Positions 40,612 through 48,864 of a stretch of 64,000 bases of DNA are shown one piece after another. The notes below the pieces were generated by a model, which saw nothing but the letters and a program-made list of their open reading frames with translations, was not told the DNA's origin and ran no database searches. This DNA comes from Streptomyces hygroscopicus. Its GTDB lineage: Bacteria; Actinomycetota; Actinomycetes; Streptomycetales; Streptomycetaceae. The stretch's first letter is position 1, and every line of letters starts with the position of its first letter. The stretch covers positions 49,858 through 113,857 of the forward strand of contig NZ_LBMW01000027.1 in NCBI RefSeq assembly GCF_026168105.1, given 5' to 3'. The translations under genes were made by a program, and so were the position numbers.

Positions 40612-43272
40612 GTGGAGGACTATGCGGGACGGGTACTCGCCGACCGCTACCGCCTGCCGCTGTCGTCCGCCGACGAATACGAACTCGCCGAGACCCGCGC
40701 CTTCGACACCTACAGCGGGCAGGAAGTCCTGGTGCGGCAGGTGCCGTTGCCCGAGGTCGTCGAGGCGGAGGTGCTCGACGCGGACGGGCTGCCCGAGGGG
40801 TTCGTGGCCCGGGACGGCCGGGCCCGCGGTTCCTCGGCGCGGGCCACGGCCACACGCCGGCCCACCGACCCGGCCGTGCGGCGCGCGATCGAGGCCGCGC
40901 AGGCCGCCGCGCAGATACCCGACCACCCCCGGCTGGACCAGGTCTTCGACGTGTTCGCCGAGGGCGGCTCGCTGTGGATCGTGAGCGAACTGGTGGCCGC
41001 GCAGCCGCTGGCGGCGCTGCTCGCGGAGAAGCCGCTGACGCCGTACCGCGCGGCCGAGGTCGCCTCCGACGTCCTGATGGCCTTGCGGGTGCTGCACGCC
41101 CACGGCTGGGTGCACCGCAACATCACCGCGCGCACGGTGCTCGTCTGCGAAGACGGCCGTGTGGTGCTCACGGGCCTGGCGGCCGGAGCCGCGGAGGAAG
41201 CACTGTGCGGCTACGACCCGGTGCCGGTAGGGGAGTTCGAGAACGGTGGCGATACCAGGGATCCGGGCGGGGACACCGCGGGGCTCCGGCCCGACGGGCC
41301 CGGGCGCACCGGTGCGGGCGGCAGCGACCGGGGCGGCCTCGCGGGTAAGGGCCCGGGCGGGGCCATGACCGGGACGTTCGAGACCACGGGCGGGGCCTCG
41401 CGGGGCACGGATCCCGAGGCCGCGCGGCGCGCCGCGATCCAGGCGCGGGCGAAGGGCACGGTGCCGGCCGGGAGTACACCCGTCGGTGGAGTGCCCGCCC
41501 TGGCGTCCCGCGCGCTCGAGTCGGCCGAGGACGTACGGGCGGCACGGGCCGGAGCGATCGCGGCGTACCGGGCCGGGGCGCGGGCCGCGGCGCGGGTGCA
41601 GGAGGAACAGCGCGGCGCCCGGTCGGCGTTGCCCGCTCCCCGCCCGTCCGACACCGCCGCCGCACCACCGTCGCAGGCCCCCGGGCAGGAGAGCGAGCGC
41701 CACCGCGGCACGCCGCCGCCGGGACAGATCGCCGACCCGTACGGAGCGAGCCGTACGCACTCCTGGCACGGCGCGGTACCACGCCCCGCGGCGCCCGTCG
41801 CCGACGGCCACGGCCGTACCACGCTGCCCGACGGCACATCCGCACCCCAGGGCGACGGCAGCCGTCCGTACGGAAACGGGGGGCCCGGGGTGGTCGGCGG
41901 TCCGTACGGAAACGGGGCGTCCGGCGCGAGCGGCGGCCCGTACGAGCAAGCGGCACAGGCCACGCCCGGGGCCGAGGGCGCCGCCTCCACCGCCCCGTGG
42001 AACCATCGCGGCCCCGCCACCGCCCTCGCCGCCGAGCGGGCGCGGCAGGCGCGGATGACCGTCGTCGGGCCCGTCACCGAGCGGTGGGCGCCCGAGCAGG
42101 CCGGGCCCGTGCACGAGAACTGGCGGCTGGCCCCGCCGATCGGTCCCGCCACCGACCTCTGGGCGCTGGGCGCGCTGCTTTTCCGGGCCGTGCAGGGGCA
42201 CGCGCCGTACCCCGAGGAGAGCACCGCGGAGCTGGTCCAGCTCGTCTGCGCCGAACCGCCCGCGTTCGCGGAGGAGTGCGGGCCGCTGCGCCCGGTCGTG
42301 GAGTCGTTGCTGCGTCAGGATCCGACCGAGCGGCTCGACTTCGAGGAGCTGCGCGGCTGGCTGCGTTCCCTCGTCCGGTCCGCGCCCGAGCCGGAGGCGG
42401 GCGCGCATGTCGTCGCGGCGCCACCCGTCGACCCGCGCCGGCTGCCGATCGTGCGGCGCCGCGGCGAACTGGTCCGCAGGCGCCGTGCCGGACTGCCCGC
42501 GACCACACACGCCCGGCACAGGCGCGCCAAGGAGGACGGCCCGCACAAGCCCCGGAGGCTCGGCCGCACCCTGCTCCTGCTGATCCTGCTCGCGCTGGCC
42601 GCGGCGATCGCGTACGCCATGGCGTTCTTGCCGAAGGTCCAGTCGAGCGACGGCAGCGGAAGCGGTACGACGACGGAGCGCACCGGCGCCGCCGGGGACG
42701 TCGGCCCCGCCCCGCAGCAGTCCGCCTCGGGCGGCTCACACCAGCCCGGCCAGGGCACCTCCAACGGTCCCCCGCCGTCGGCCGGTTCCCCGCAGACGCA
42801 GACGAGCGACTCCCAGGTCGCGCGGGGCTTCACCCTGCGCACGGACCCCGAGGGATTCCGCATCGCGGTCGCCGACGGATGGGACCGCTCATCGAAGAAC
42901 GGACAGGGTCAGATCGTCTACTCCCAGGGGGACTTCCAGCTCATCGTCGCACCTGGACGTGACAGCGCGGGCACGTACGGCAGCGATCCGCTGACGTACC
43001 AGCGGGAGTCGGAGCCCGAACTGCAGCCGTTCCGCGACTCCAGCTGGGCCACCTCCAGCGGAATGCGACGCATCGACGTGGGCGGACGGACCATGGCCGA
43101 GGGTCAGTTCACCTGGACGGACAGCAGCGGGCGTGCCCTGTTCGTACGCAACCTCGCCCTTCTCGTCGGCGGCCGCTACCACGTGGTGCAGCTGCGCGGC
43201 CCCGACGCCGAACGCGACGAGGTGACCCGGCTGTTCGAGCAGGCGGAGCAGACCTACCGGACGACCGGCTGA
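40612..43272 (+). CDS. membrane pseudokinase with inserted low-complexity region, cluster member 2
   Basis: An 886-residue relative of the neighbouring kinases with a dismantled active site. There is no glycine loop, and the ATP-lysine strand reads EVLVRQV. The catalytic HRD is H168-R169-N170 (WVHRNITART), and DFG is replaced by T187-G188-L189. About 280 residues of Gly/Pro/Ala-rich sequence separate this point from the C-lobe, which resumes with RLAPPIGPATDLWALGALLF (D515). A membrane span lies near 652-672. The extracellular domain (about 740-886) starts DPEGFRIAVADGWDR. The GTG start follows GGGGGAGG. It lies 170 bases after kinase 1 and probably acts as a scaffold or regulator for the active kinases. 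Confidence 0.9.
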   Translation: MEDYAGRVLADRYRLPLSSADEYELAETRAFDTYSGQEVLVRQVPLPEVVEAEVLDADGLPEGFVARDGRARGSSARATATRRPTDPAVRRAIEAAQAAAQIPDHPRLDQVFDVFAEGGSLWIVSELVAAQPLAALLAEKPLTPYRAAEVASDVLMALRVLHAHGWVHRNITARTVLVCEDGRVVLTGLAAGAAEEALCGYDPVPVGEFENGGDTRDPGGDTAGLRPDGPGRTGAGGSDRGGLAGKGPGGAMTGTFETTGGASRGTDPEAARRAAIQARAKGTVPAGSTPVGGVPALASRALESAEDVRAARAGAIAAYRAGARAAARVQEEQRGARSALPAPRPSDTAAAPPSQAPGQESERHRGTPPPGQIADPYGASRTHSWHGAVPRPAAPVADGHGRTTLPDGTSAPQGDGSRPYGNGGPGVVGGPYGNGASGASGGPYEQAAQATPGAEGAASTAPWNHRGPATALAAERARQARMTVVGPVTERWAPEQAGPVHENWRLAPPIGPATDLWALGALLFRAVQGHAPYPEESTAELVQLVCAEPPAFAEECGPLRPVVESLLRQDPTERLDFEELRGWLRSLVRSAPEPEAGAHVVAAPPVDPRRLPIVRRRGELVRRRRAGLPATTHARHRRAKEDGPHKPRRLGRTLLLLILLALAAAIAYAMAFLPKVQSSDGSGSGTTTERTGAAGDVGPAPQQSASGGSHQPGQGTSNGPPPSAGSPQTQTSDSQVARGFTLRTDPEGFRIAVADGWDRSSKNGQGQIVYSQGDFQLIVAPGRDSAGTYGSDPLTYQRESEPELQPFRDSSWATSSGMRRIDVGGRTMAEGQFTWTDSSGRALFVRNLALLVGGRYHVVQLRGPDAERDEVTRLFEQAEQTYRTTG

Positions 43273-43446
43273 TCCGCCCGCCCCCGAAGGCCGCTCACGG
43301 AGCGTCCGATTGCGCTGTGTGTGCGGTGTTTCCGTCCCGTACGAGGAAGGGAGAACCGTCACAGTGCGGTCTCCGTGCGACCCCGCCGGTTCCCTGTGCG
43401 GGAGCCGCTCTTTAATCTGACCTCGTCAAGAACATTGCGGGGAAAC

Positions 43447-45072
43447 GTGAATCAGATGCAGGGCCTGCTCCTCGCGGGCCGCTACCGGCTTGTCGACTCC
43501 ATCGGCAGCGGCGGCATGGGCCGGGTGTGGCGCGCCCACGACGAGGTGCTGCACCGGGCGGTCGCCATCAAGGAACTGACGGCCGCACTGTACGTCACGG
43601 AGAGTGACCGTCCCGTGCTGCTCGCCCGGACCCACGCCGAGGCCAGGGCGGCCGCGCGCATCAACCACTCGGCCGTGGTCACGGTCCACGACGTCCTGGA
43701 GCACGACAACCGGCCGTGGATCGTGATGGAGTTGGTGGAGGGCGGTTCGCTGGCCGACGCGGTCAAGGAGCGCGGCCGCATCGAGCCCGCCGAGGCCGCG
43801 CGCATCGGGCTGTGGGTGCTGCGCGCCCTGCGTGCCGCGCACTCGGCGGGAGTTCTGCACCGTGATGTGAAGCCCGGTAACGTCCTGCTCGCCGCCGACG
43901 GGCGCGTCCTGATCACCGACTTCGGGATCGCGCAGGTCGAGGGCGACACGACCATCACCCGAACCGGGGAGATCGTCGGGTCCGTCGACTACCTGGCGCC
44001 CGAACGCGTCCGCGGCCACGACCCGGGCCCGGCCTCCGACGTGTGGGCGCTGGGCGCCACCCTGTACACGGCGGTGGAGGGCAGGTCGCCGTTCCGGCGG
44101 ACCTCGCCGCTGACCACCATGCAGGCCGTCGTCGACGAGGAGCCCGAGCCGCCGCAGTTCGCGGGCGCCCTGGAGCCGGTGATCGCGGCGCTGCTGCGCA
44201 AGGACCCCGCGCAGCGGCCCGGCGCCGCCGAGCTCGAGCAGATGCTGGCCGAGGCCGCGGAGGGGCGGCGGCCCAGGGCGGCACAGGAGTACGTGGCTAC
44301 GCAGCACGTGGATGTGTCGGCCGAGCGGGACACGACCACGCACGTACCGCGTCCCCGGGAGGCGCGCGAGCCGGAAACGGCCGGCGGCACCCTGTACCAG
44401 CCCGCCCCGCCGCCGGCGCCCCGCAAACGCCGCCGGGGCCGCACGGTCGCGCTCGTCCTTGCGGTGGCCGCGGTGGTCGGCGCGGCGGGCGCGGTGGCCA
44501 TCAACCACTTCGCGGGCCGGGGTACCGGCACCGCGTCCGCGTCCGCCACCACGCCGCCCCCCACGCCCACGCCCACGCCAAGCAGCACCGCGCAGCAGGA
44601 CGAGAGCATCCCCGACGGCTGGGTGCGCAAAAAGGATCCCGCAGGCTTCAGCCTGGTCCTGCCCGGCGAGCAGTGGAAGCGGAAGGTCTACGACGCCTCC
44701 CAGACCGACTACACGCCCGACGGCGGCAAACACTTCATCCGTGTCGCGGTCGACACCTCACCCGACTTCGACGACGCGTACTCGCACCAGCTCGACCTGG
44801 AACAGCAGCTCCAGCGGCTGGTCGGCTACAAGCGGGTGACCCTGCAGAAGAACATCTACCGCGACCGCCCCGGCTCCCTGTGGGAGTACACATGGACAGC
44901 GCTGGCCAAGGACACACCGTTCCCCGGGCCGCGTCACGCCGTCGAGGAGACGTACTTCGCCCGCGACGGCGTCGAGTACGCCATCTACATGTCGGGCCCC
45001 GCCACGGACTGGAAGACCCTGCACGAGCAGTTCGACGTGGTGCTGCGGGGGTGGCGTCAGCAGTCGGGGTGA
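43447..45072 (+). CDS. membrane Ser/Thr protein kinase, cluster member 3
   Basis: A 541-residue receptor-type kinase with all catalytic elements: GSGGMGRVW, lysine 42 (VAIKEL), aspartate 140 in HRDVKPGN, DFG aspartate 158 and DVWALGATLY. The juxtamembrane linker contains many Thr residues (VSAERDTTTHV) that could be autophosphorylated. One membrane span is at about 333-353, then a Thr-Pro-rich spacer and an extracellular domain of about 160 residues beginning DPAGFSLVLPGEQWKR. The GTG start has GGGGA upstream; an ATG three codons later is an alternative. It is the third of five co-oriented kinase genes. Confidence 0.92.
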   Translation: MNQMQGLLLAGRYRLVDSIGSGGMGRVWRAHDEVLHRAVAIKELTAALYVTESDRPVLLARTHAEARAAARINHSAVVTVHDVLEHDNRPWIVMELVEGGSLADAVKERGRIEPAEAARIGLWVLRALRAAHSAGVLHRDVKPGNVLLAADGRVLITDFGIAQVEGDTTITRTGEIVGSVDYLAPERVRGHDPGPASDVWALGATLYTAVEGRSPFRRTSPLTTMQAVVDEEPEPPQFAGALEPVIAALLRKDPAQRPGAAELEQMLAEAAEGRRPRAAQEYVATQHVDVSAERDTTTHVPRPREAREPETAGGTLYQPAPPPAPRKRRRGRTVALVLAVAAVVGAAGAVAINHFAGRGTGTASASATTPPPTPTPTPSSTAQQDESIPDGWVRKKDPAGFSLVLPGEQWKRKVYDASQTDYTPDGGKHFIRVAVDTSPDFDDAYSHQLDLEQQLQRLVGYKRVTLQKNIYRDRPGSLWEYTWTALAKDTPFPGPRHAVEETYFARDGVEYAIYMSGPATDWKTLHEQFDVVLRGWRQQSG

Positions 45073-45229
45073 CGGGTCCGCACCTCCGCCCTCCGTGCGC
45101 CTCCACGGCTTGCTCGTACGCCCCCGAGCTCCGCTCGCACGCCCCCTGTACGCCCACGTACGTCACTTGTCGGCCACCCTCGGGACGGCGTTCCGGGGGG
45201 TTCTCGTCCGGTGCGGCATGATGGGGCGC

Positions 45230-46858
45230 ATGGGGACCGAGGGGGAGAACGTCCGCGTCATCGCCGGGCGTTACCGGCTGGAGGAGCGGATCGGGCGGGG
45301 CGGCATGGGCCTCGTCTGGCGGGCTGCCGACCAGTTGCTCGGCCGTCAGGTGGCGGTCAAGGAACTCGTTCTCGACCCCTCGCTCTCCGCCGAGGAGGCC
45401 CGGCTGCAGCGCGAGCGCACCCTCCGCGAGGCGCGTGCGGTGGCGCAGTTGCGGCATCCGCACATCATCGTCGTCCACGACGTCGTCGAGGACGACGAAC
45501 GACCGTACATCGTGATGGAACTGATCGACGGCGGCTCGCTCGCCGAACGCATCGCCGGGCGCGGCCCCGTAGACGCCCGTGAGGCCGCCCGCATCGGCAT
45601 CGACCTGCTGGGCGCGCTGCGCCGCGCGCACGGTGCGGGCGTGCTGCACCGCGACCTCAAACCCGCGAACGTCCTGATGGAGGCGGGCACCGACCGCGTC
45701 GTCCTCACCGACTTCGGCATCGCTCAGGTCGCCGGCGCGACGACACTCACCGAGAGCGGCTCCTTCGTCGGCTCGCCCGAGTACACCGCGCCCGAGCGGA
45801 TGTCCGGGGAGCGGACCGGCCCCGAGTCCGATCTGTGGTCGCTCGGCGCACTGCTGTGTGCGGTGCTGAGCGGGGAATCGCCCTTCCGGCGCGATTCGCT
45901 CGGGGGGATCCTGCACGCCGTGGTCGTCGACGAGATCCGTCCGCCCGTGCAGGCACAGCCGATCCTGCCCGTCGTACGAGGGCTGCTGGAGCGCGATCCC
46001 GAGCGGCGGCTGGACGCGGCGGAGGCCGAGCGACTGCTGCGGGAGTTCCTGGACACGGGACGTACGCCGCGGGCGCCTGTGGCGTACACGCCGACGCAAC
46101 GGGACGTGCCCCGGCGCGCGGTGCCGCCGCCGGAGGTGCCCGAGGCCCCGACCCCGCCCGCGGCCCTCGCGTCGCGGTCCTCCCGCCACTCCGCGCGGGG
46201 CGTGCTCATCGCGGCTGCACTCGTCGCGGCCATGGCGGGCGCGGGAGTCTCGGCGGCGGCGCTCCTGATGCGTGAAGGCGGCAACGGGAGCCGGACGCCG
46301 GCGAGTTCCGGGCCTTCGAGTCCCTCGGCGAGCCCCTCCCGCCCGTCGGCTCCCGGAGCCACGGTGACGGTGACGCGTCCGCCGACCACGGTGCCGGCGT
46401 CGGCCACGTCCCGTACGGTGCCTTCGGGGTACCGGCTGACGCACGACCCGGACCGGTTCTCGCTCGCCGTGCCCGACGGGTTCACCCGCAGTCCGCAGGG
46501 CGAGCGGATCTTCTACATGTCGCCGGGGGAAACCTTCCGCATCGGCATCAAGATGTCGGACCCGGAGCCGGGGGGTCCGCTCGCGGTCATGCGGCGCTCG
46601 GACGCCGACGGGCCGGCCAACAACCCGGGTTACCACGACGGCCGGGTCACCGAGACCTCCCACAACGGAAACCCGGCCGCGCTCTGGGAGTTCACCTGGA
46701 ACGGCTTCACCGCCGCCGAGGGCCCCCGGCACACCTACGACCTGTGCTGGGAGGAGGGCGACCGCATGTACGACGTGTGGGTGTCGGCGCCGGTCGGGAA
46801 GGAACAGGAGTCGAAGGAGTACTTCGACGTGGCGGTCGGCACGTTCGTACCGGGCTGA
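45230..46858 (+). CDS. membrane Ser/Thr protein kinase, cluster member 4
   Basis: A 542-residue receptor-type kinase. The active-site set is complete: GRGGMGLVW, lysine 44 (VAVKEL), aspartate 142 in HRDLKPAN, DFG aspartate 161, SPEYTAPE and SDLWSLGALL. A membrane span is at about 324-346, then a Ser/Pro/Thr spacer and an extracellular domain starting DPDRFSLAVPDGFTR and ending near KEYFDVAVGTFVPG. Several ATGs cluster at the start; 45230 is used, with CATGAT seven bases upstream as a possible leaderless -10 element. Upstream in-frame codons to 45095 look non-coding. Confidence 0.92.
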   Translation: MGTEGENVRVIAGRYRLEERIGRGGMGLVWRAADQLLGRQVAVKELVLDPSLSAEEARLQRERTLREARAVAQLRHPHIIVVHDVVEDDERPYIVMELIDGGSLAERIAGRGPVDAREAARIGIDLLGALRRAHGAGVLHRDLKPANVLMEAGTDRVVLTDFGIAQVAGATTLTESGSFVGSPEYTAPERMSGERTGPESDLWSLGALLCAVLSGESPFRRDSLGGILHAVVVDEIRPPVQAQPILPVVRGLLERDPERRLDAAEAERLLREFLDTGRTPRAPVAYTPTQRDVPRRAVPPPEVPEAPTPPAALASRSSRHSARGVLIAAALVAAMAGAGVSAAALLMREGGNGSRTPASSGPSSPSASPSRPSAPGATVTVTRPPTTVPASATSRTVPSGYRLTHDPDRFSLAVPDGFTRSPQGERIFYMSPGETFRIGIKMSDPEPGGPLAVMRRSDADGPANNPGYHDGRVTETSHNGNPAALWEFTWNGFTAAEGPRHTYDLCWEEGDRMYDVWVSAPVGKEQESKEYFDVAVGTFVPG

Positions 46859-46950
46859 AAGGGAGATTCAGGGGCGCGGCGGGTCACGGGTCTGTGACCG
46901 GTTCGCGGCGGAGGTGGCTGACGAGCGCCCGGCGCGATAAGCATGAACGC

Positions 46951-48669
46951 ATGAGCAGCCACGGGGGAGGCCCTTCCCGCTCCGACGAGCCGACAAGTTT
47001 CGGACTGCAACCGCCGCGACCGGGTGTGCCGTACCCGGGAAACCCGTACGCCCGGCCGCAGTCGGCGCCGACGGATCCCCAGCCGTCGCAGGCGGATCCC
47101 GCGTCGGCACAGAAGGACCCCGCGCCCGCGCAGAAGCACCTTCAGTCCCCCGCGGTCCTCACCCAGACCGTGCCCGAGACGCCCGGGGACCCGGGGGCAG
47201 GGCGGCTCGTCGCCGGGCGCTACCGGCTGCTCGAGAAGCTCGGCCACGGCGGTATGGGCACGGTGTGGCGGGCCAAGGACGAGACGATGGACCGCGAGGT
47301 GGCGGTCAAGGAACCGAGGATCCCCGATCACCTTCCCGAGCGCGAACAGGCCAACGCCTATGAGCGGATGCGCCGCGAGGCCCGGGCCGCGGCCCGCCTC
47401 GACCACCCCGCGGTGGTGAACGTGCACGACGTCGCGGTGGTGGACGGCAGACCGTGGATCGTGATGGAGCTGGTGCACGGCCGCTCCCTGGGCGATGTGC
47501 TCCAGGAGGGCACGCTCGGCGCGCGCGAGGCGGCGCGCATCGGACTGGAGGTGCTCGGCGCCCTGGAGGCCGCGCACGCGGCGGGCATCCTGCACCGTGA
47601 TGTGAAGCCCGACAACGTCCTGCTGGGCCGTCATGAGCGCGTCGTCCTCACCGACTTCGGCATCGCACAGATCGAGGGCGAGACCAGCCTTACGGACACG
47701 GGCGGCTTCGTCGGCTCGCCCGAGTACATCGCCCCGGAACGCGTGCTGGGCCGGCGCCCCGATCCGGCGTCGGACCTGTGGTCGCTGGGCGTGGTGCTGT
47801 ACGCGGCGACGGAGGGCGTCTCGCCGTTCCGCCGCACCAACACGCCCGCCACGCTCCAGTCGGTCCTGCACTCCACCCCGGCGGCCCCCGCCTCGGCCGG
47901 CGGCCCGCTCGCCGACGCCATCAACGGGCTGCTGAACAAGGACCCGGCGCACCGTCCGACCGCGGCCGAGGTCCGGGAGCTGCTGGAGAAGGCGGCCCGG
48001 CCGCCGCAGCCGGCCCGGCCCGTGCCACCGGCCCTCCCCGGTGCGCGGGGCATCCGCCTCGGCCGCGGGGCGCTGATCGGTATCGGTGCGGCGGTCGTCG
48101 CGCTGGCGGTGGCGGCGTACCTGGTTGTCGCGGACCCGTTCGCGGGGCCGTTGCCGGGCGGCTGGACCACGCGTCAGGAGAAGGCGCTGGGCGTGACGCT
48201 CGCGGTGCCCGCCGACTACCAGGTGGGCCGGCCCAAGCAGGACGCCTCCGACAAGAACTGGGTGACGTACACCGACTGGAGCGGCAGCATCTCGATCGGC
48301 CTGCACCTGACGAAGAAGTCCGAGGACTCCGGCCATCAGATCAAGGACTCGTCGGCGGCCGAGATGTACGCGGACAACGGCGAGTTCAAGGACAGCGGAG
48401 CCTACGAGTTCAACATGCCCAAGGGGCCGGGGACACACCCGGAGCAGACCACGTACCACGGCAAGGAGGCCGCTCAGAACACCGTCGTCTACACGACCGA
48501 CGACAGCCAGGCCCCGCGCCCCCGCGAGCTGAGGATCTTCTACTACAAGGACTCCCGGGGCAACATGTACCGGCTGACGGTCGACTACCCCGGCAAGGGT
48601 GACTTCACGGATCGCGGCCGCGAGGTGGCGAGGACGGCGATCGCGAACCTGGGCATCGACACGCTCTAG
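46951..48669 (+). CDS. membrane Ser/Thr protein kinase, cluster member 5
   Basis: A 572-residue receptor-type kinase with an extra N-terminal segment of about 85 Pro/Gln/Ala-rich residues before the kinase domain. Catalytic residues are intact: GHGGMGTVW, lysine 120 (VAVKEP), aspartate 217 in HRDVKPDN, DFG aspartate 235, SPEYIAPE and SDLWSLGVVLY. A membrane span at about 373-394 follows a short linker, and the C-terminal 175 residues are extracellular, starting with a KALGVTLAVPADYQV strand like the sensors of its neighbours. The ATG at 46951 lies 92 bases after the previous stop. Confidence 0.92.
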   Translation: MSSHGGGPSRSDEPTSFGLQPPRPGVPYPGNPYARPQSAPTDPQPSQADPASAQKDPAPAQKHLQSPAVLTQTVPETPGDPGAGRLVAGRYRLLEKLGHGGMGTVWRAKDETMDREVAVKEPRIPDHLPEREQANAYERMRREARAAARLDHPAVVNVHDVAVVDGRPWIVMELVHGRSLGDVLQEGTLGAREAARIGLEVLGALEAAHAAGILHRDVKPDNVLLGRHERVVLTDFGIAQIEGETSLTDTGGFVGSPEYIAPERVLGRRPDPASDLWSLGVVLYAATEGVSPFRRTNTPATLQSVLHSTPAAPASAGGPLADAINGLLNKDPAHRPTAAEVRELLEKAARPPQPARPVPPALPGARGIRLGRGALIGIGAAVVALAVAAYLVVADPFAGPLPGGWTTRQEKALGVTLAVPADYQVGRPKQDASDKNWVTYTDWSGSISIGLHLTKKSEDSGHQIKDSSAAEMYADNGEFKDSGAYEFNMPKGPGTHPEQTTYHGKEAAQNTVVYTTDDSQAPRPRELRIFYYKDSRGNMYRLTVDYPGKGDFTDRGREVARTAIANLGIDTL

Positions 48670-48851
48670 CCGCCGCGGGTGCGGGGTGCGCGCGGACCCG
48701 GCACCCGAACCCGGGGCCGTTTCGTCGCCGAGCCGGGACCGGCCCCCGACAACGTCCTGATCAGCCGATTTGCTGCCAGCAGTCACTGGCGCGGTGTGGA
48801 CACCCGGTGAAGGCGCATTACCGACGGGTACCCAAACGCTCCGCCCCCGCA

Positions 48852-48857
48852 TACTCT
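48852..48857 (+). promoter_or_regulatory. -10 element for a leaderless aldehyde dehydrogenase transcript
   Basis: TACTCT is followed by seven bases and the ATG at 48865, with no ribosome binding site between. Confidence 0.45.
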
Positions 48858-48864
48858 GCGCCTC

